Of a stretch of DNA of 32,340 bases, positions 30,432 to 32,340 are shown one piece after another (within the stretch, counting starts at the first letter, position 1; every line of letters begins with the position of its first letter). The notes beneath the pieces were generated by a model. The model was given only the letters and a program-made list of their open reading frames with translations, was not told where the DNA came from and made no database searches. The DNA lies in NCBI GenBank assembly GCA_017625065.1, contig JAGALS010000050.1, forward strand, positions 1-32,340, read 5' to 3'. This stretch comes from Clostridia bacterium (GTDB taxonomy: Bacteria > Bacillota > Clostridia > Oscillospirales > CAG-272). The position numbers were made by a program, and so were the translations under genes.

Positions 30432-30477
30432 ATTATTCGCCAAAGCGAGCAATAATCACTCGCTTTGGCGAATAATA
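30431..30477. repeat. Perfect 19-bp inverted repeat at the transcription start
   Basis: The left arm 30431-30449 (contains TTCGCCAAAGCGAG) is the exact complement of the right arm 30459-30477 (CTCGCTTTGGCGAA and on), with a 9-base loop. It overlaps the last base of the -10 box. It could be an operator for a dimer, possibly the regulator encoded downstream, or a stable 5' hairpin on the mRNA. There is no T run after it, so a simple terminator is unlikely. Confidence 0.85.
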
Positions 30478-30511
30478 CAAAAACGGTATTTTCGGGGGAG
30501 GAGCTCACCGT

Positions 30512-31747
30512 ATGGAATACTTGAAAATAGACGAAGCCGCAAGGAAATGGGCGATCGGCGTGCGCCGCGTGCAGATCCTTTGTGCCGAGGGGAAGATTGA
30601 GGGGGCGGTGCGCTTCGGTCGTTCCTGGATGATCCCGAAGGACGCGAAAAAGCCCGTGGACGGCAGGACCAAGGCAGGCAGAGCTCACGTAAATGAGGAT
30701 ATGCCCCTGCCTCGCAAAACCCCGTTTCTTTATATGACCGACCTCTATCACACACCCGGAACCGCCGATGCGGTGGGCGAAAGCCTTGCCTACAATCACG
30801 AGGCGCAGGTGCTGTTTGAAGCCGAGGTCGCCTACTCGAGAGGGGAGATCGACAAGGTTTATGAGAGCGCAAATTACCTGCTCGGAAAGCACTCGGGCTT
30901 TTATGCCGTGCAGTCGGCGGGTATGCTGCTGGCACAGTGCGCGGTCTGGAAGGGTGATATCAATATGTGGCGCCGTGCCAAGGTGCATATTGCCGAAGCA
31001 CCCGCCAAAAACGATAACGACCGAGATGTGATGCAGCTTGCCATCAGCGCGGTAGATATTATGGTATATAATGTGGAAAACTTCCCGGAATGGTTCAAAA
31101 AAGGCAGATTCGAGCCAATTCACAAGGATGCGTATCCTGCGGCGAAGGTCTATTATGCCAAATATTTGTACGCGCTCGGCTATGCTGTGGCAATGGGTCT
31201 TGTCAAGGTGGAGGGAACGCAGGGTCTTTACATTATGTCGGTCATCTCGTTTTCGGTAGAGCCGATGATCTCCTGGGCAAGAGCGAATAACAGCATTATG
31301 TCCGAGATCTATCTGAGGCTGACCTGCGCCGCGATCTACCACAACTGCGGCAAGGAGGAGGATGCGATCTATCACATTGACAAAGCCATCGAGTTGGCTC
31401 TCCCCGACAGATTCTACGGCGTTCTTGCCGAATATTGCCGTGCGCTGGATACGCTGATGGAAAAGCGGTTGTCCCTTGTTGATGCGAGCGCTTGGGCAGA
31501 GATCAAAAAGCTCTATAAGATCTATAATGAGGGTTGGTCAAAGCTCTCGGGAACGGTTCGGGGAAAGAAAATCTTGACCACACTTTCCGCAAAGGAGCGC
31601 GAGGTCGCCAAGCTCGCGGCGTTCGGTATGAGCAATCAGGAGATCGCCGACAACCTCGGTCTGTCGCTTTCCATCGTCAAGCAAGCCATCCGCATCGTCA
31701 GCGAAAAATCCGGCCTGCCTCGTTCCGGCTTTGCCGCTATTCTTTGA
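30512..31747 (+). CDS. LuxR-type regulator with N-terminal excisionase-like DNA-binding motif
   Basis: A 411-residue cytoplasmic regulator. The N-terminus (1-50) looks like a MerR/excisionase-type helix-turn-helix: YLKIDEAARKWAIGVRRVQ, then EGAVRFGRSWMIPKDAKKP. The middle (80-345) is helical, with TPR-like character (AEVAYSRGEIDKVYESANYLLGKHSG; DAIYHIDKAIELAL). The C-terminus (about 352-405) is a LuxR helix-turn-helix: LSAKEREVAKLAAFGMSNQEIADNLGLSLSIVKQAI. Two different DNA-binding motifs in one chain are unusual. GGAGGAG precedes the start, and a consensus promoter with a palindrome lies upstream. The stop codon falls in another perfect palindrome. No target gene is evident. Confidence 0.87.
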   Translation: MEYLKIDEAARKWAIGVRRVQILCAEGKIEGAVRFGRSWMIPKDAKKPVDGRTKAGRAHVNEDMPLPRKTPFLYMTDLYHTPGTADAVGESLAYNHEAQVLFEAEVAYSRGEIDKVYESANYLLGKHSGFYAVQSAGMLLAQCAVWKGDINMWRRAKVHIAEAPAKNDNDRDVMQLAISAVDIMVYNVENFPEWFKKGRFEPIHKDAYPAAKVYYAKYLYALGYAVAMGLVKVEGTQGLYIMSVISFSVEPMISWARANNSIMSEIYLRLTCAAIYHNCGKEEDAIYHIDKAIELALPDRFYGVLAEYCRALDTLMEKRLSLVDASAWAEIKKLYKIYNEGWSKLSGTVRGKKILTTLSAKEREVAKLAAFGMSNQEIADNLGLSLSIVKQAIRIVSEKSGLPRSGFAAIL

Positions 31748-31766
31748 TAGCGGCAAAGCCGGAACG
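31721..31766. repeat. Perfect 20-bp inverted repeat across the regulator stop codon
   Basis: Left arm 31721-31740 and right arm 31747-31766 are exact complements with the loop TCTTTG. The TGA stop (31745-31747) lies at the loop. It would make a very strong terminator stem, but the T tract is missing; the next bases are the left end of the element at 31768. Confidence 0.85.
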
Positions 31767-31767
31767 A

Positions 31768-32186
31768 AATGCAAAATGCAAAGTGCAAAATGCAAAATTG
31801 AAGAGAGCATAATGGAAAATATAATTGAAAATAAGAGCTTTGAGTTTGCCGTAAGAATTGTAAAGCTGTATCAGCATTTAACAGAAAGTAAAAAAGAATT
31901 TGTTATGTCTAAGCAGCTATTGCGTAGTGGAACAAGCATTGGCGCAAATGTGAGCGAAGCACAAAAGGGACAAAGCAAGGCGGACTTTAATATGAAAATG
32001 AATATCGCCTTGAAGGAAGCAAATGAACAGAATATTGGTTAAGACTTCTTCACAGAACCGATTATTTAACAAAGCCGGAATTTGAAAGCATAGAAAAAGA
32101 TGCGAAGGAAATCATCGCGATCTTAGTGTCAATTTGCAAAAAAAACGAACCACTGATTTTGCATTTTGCACTTTGCATTTTGCATT
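31768..32186. mobile_element. IVS-like element: four-helix-bundle gene between 31-bp inverted repeats
   Basis: The left end (31768-31798) and right end (32156-32186) are perfect 31-bp inverted complements, made of short units such as TGCAAAATGCAAAGTGCAAA. They enclose only the four-helix-bundle gene. In 23S rRNA intervening sequences the same type of protein lies between complementary ends, so this looks like a relative inserted outside rRNA. A partial third copy of the right-end sequence runs off the window at 32320-32340. Confidence 0.6.
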
Positions 32187-32257
32187 CAATATATCTTTTT
32201 CCCCCAAAAAAAGATATATTGGAGCGCCAAAATATGTATCAAAAAACTGCTTTTTAG
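31812..32257 (+). pseudogene. Four-helix-bundle protein (23S rRNA intervening-sequence type), frameshifted
   Basis: The first frame (31812-32042) encodes 76 residues with the family marks SFEFAVRIVKLYQHLTESK, KQLLRSGTSIGANVSEAQ and DFNMKMNIALKEANEQ. It then stops early. The expected continuation, YWLRLLHRTDYLTKPEFESI then EKDAKEIIAILVSICKK, is read from 32033 in another frame. One base, probably an A in a Lys codon, is missing near 32031. There is no slippery run at the break, so programmed shifting is not obvious. The rest of the second frame after about 32150 runs into the right inverted repeat and stops at 32257. Sequencing error is possible. Confidence 0.8.
32187..32221. repeat. AT-rich hairpin after the IVS-like element
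   Basis: CAATATATCTTTTT (32187-32200) pairs with AAAAAGATATATTG (32208-32221) around CCCCCAA. It directly abuts the right inverted repeat. A further AAAATCTGCT/AGCAGATTTT pair at about 32276-32317 looks terminator-like. Confidence 0.6.
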
Positions 32258-32340
32258 GTAGTACCGCACATCAAAAAAATCTGCTATACTGTTAACAACG
32301 ACAGCAAAGCAGATTTTTTATTTTGCACTTTGCATTTTGC

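Noticed and set aside
30431-30477. The 19-bp palindrome as a terminator for upstream transcription
   Set aside because: No T run follows, the neighbouring upstream gene is divergent, and a consensus promoter feeds directly into it.
31768-31798. Short TGCAAAATGCAAAG units as a CRISPR-like array
   Set aside because: The units are adjacent, without spacers, and form one arm of an inverted repeat.

Overview
The window looks like a chromosomal segment of an anaerobic Gram-positive Clostridia member, probably a gut Oscillospiraceae/Christensenellales-type bacterium. I base this on DUF1836, DegV, an FprA-type flavodiiron protein with rubredoxin, ECF vitamin transport, SipW-type signal peptidases, strong AGGAGG-type ribosome sites and roughly half GC content. 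The taxonomy is inference. I saw no rRNA, tRNA, CRISPR array or transposase.

Layout. 1-568: end of a ROK sugar kinase. 619-791: a structured MITE-like repeat. 944-3353: DUF1836 regulator, divergent type III pantothenate kinase and an ECF S component, with a two-hairpin leader before the transporter. 3568-4422: DegV, convergent with mannonate dehydratase (4450-5499, minus strand). 5663-7033: flavodiiron protein plus a 53-residue rubredoxin. 7187-7948: ZIP metal transporter.

8253-22373 is the main feature. A TetR regulator is followed by an apparent 11-gene export cluster, all on the plus strand. It holds two different SipW/ER-type signal peptidases, a membrane-anchored beta protein, a membrane coiled-coil protein with a conserved cytoplasmic domain, and six secreted proteins that all carry the SipW-type signal signature ([ST/GT]-[FYW]-A-[LW]-F-[ST]). 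Three or four are small TasA/camelysin-like proteins. Two are giant mosaics: 917 residues with leucine-rich plus beta-helix repeats, and 1296 residues with GLUG plus beta-helix repeats. The simplest reading is an extracellular fibre, matrix or adhesin system with its own secretion machinery.

22504-28697 looks like an envelope-stress module: cardiolipin synthase, two paralogous coiled-coil proteins, two paralogous two-span membrane proteins, an OmpR-type response regulator, its kinase and a 7-span membrane protein. A direct-repeat box (AACAAAA-N4-AACATTT, 11-bp period) lies upstream of three of these transcription units, including the response regulator, and a variant lies upstream of a fourth. 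This suggests one regulon. A second copy of the MITE-like repeat (25320-25482) sits inside it.

28754-30318 (minus strand): a DUF1893 protein translationally coupled to an aldo/keto reductase-ferredoxin fusion. 30403-31747: a LuxR-type regulator whose promoter runs straight into a perfect 19-bp palindrome, and whose stop codon lies in a perfect 20-bp palindrome. 31768-32186: a four-helix-bundle (23S intervening-sequence type) gene, frameshifted, enclosed by perfect 31-bp inverted repeats. It looks like a small mobile element sitting outside rRNA.
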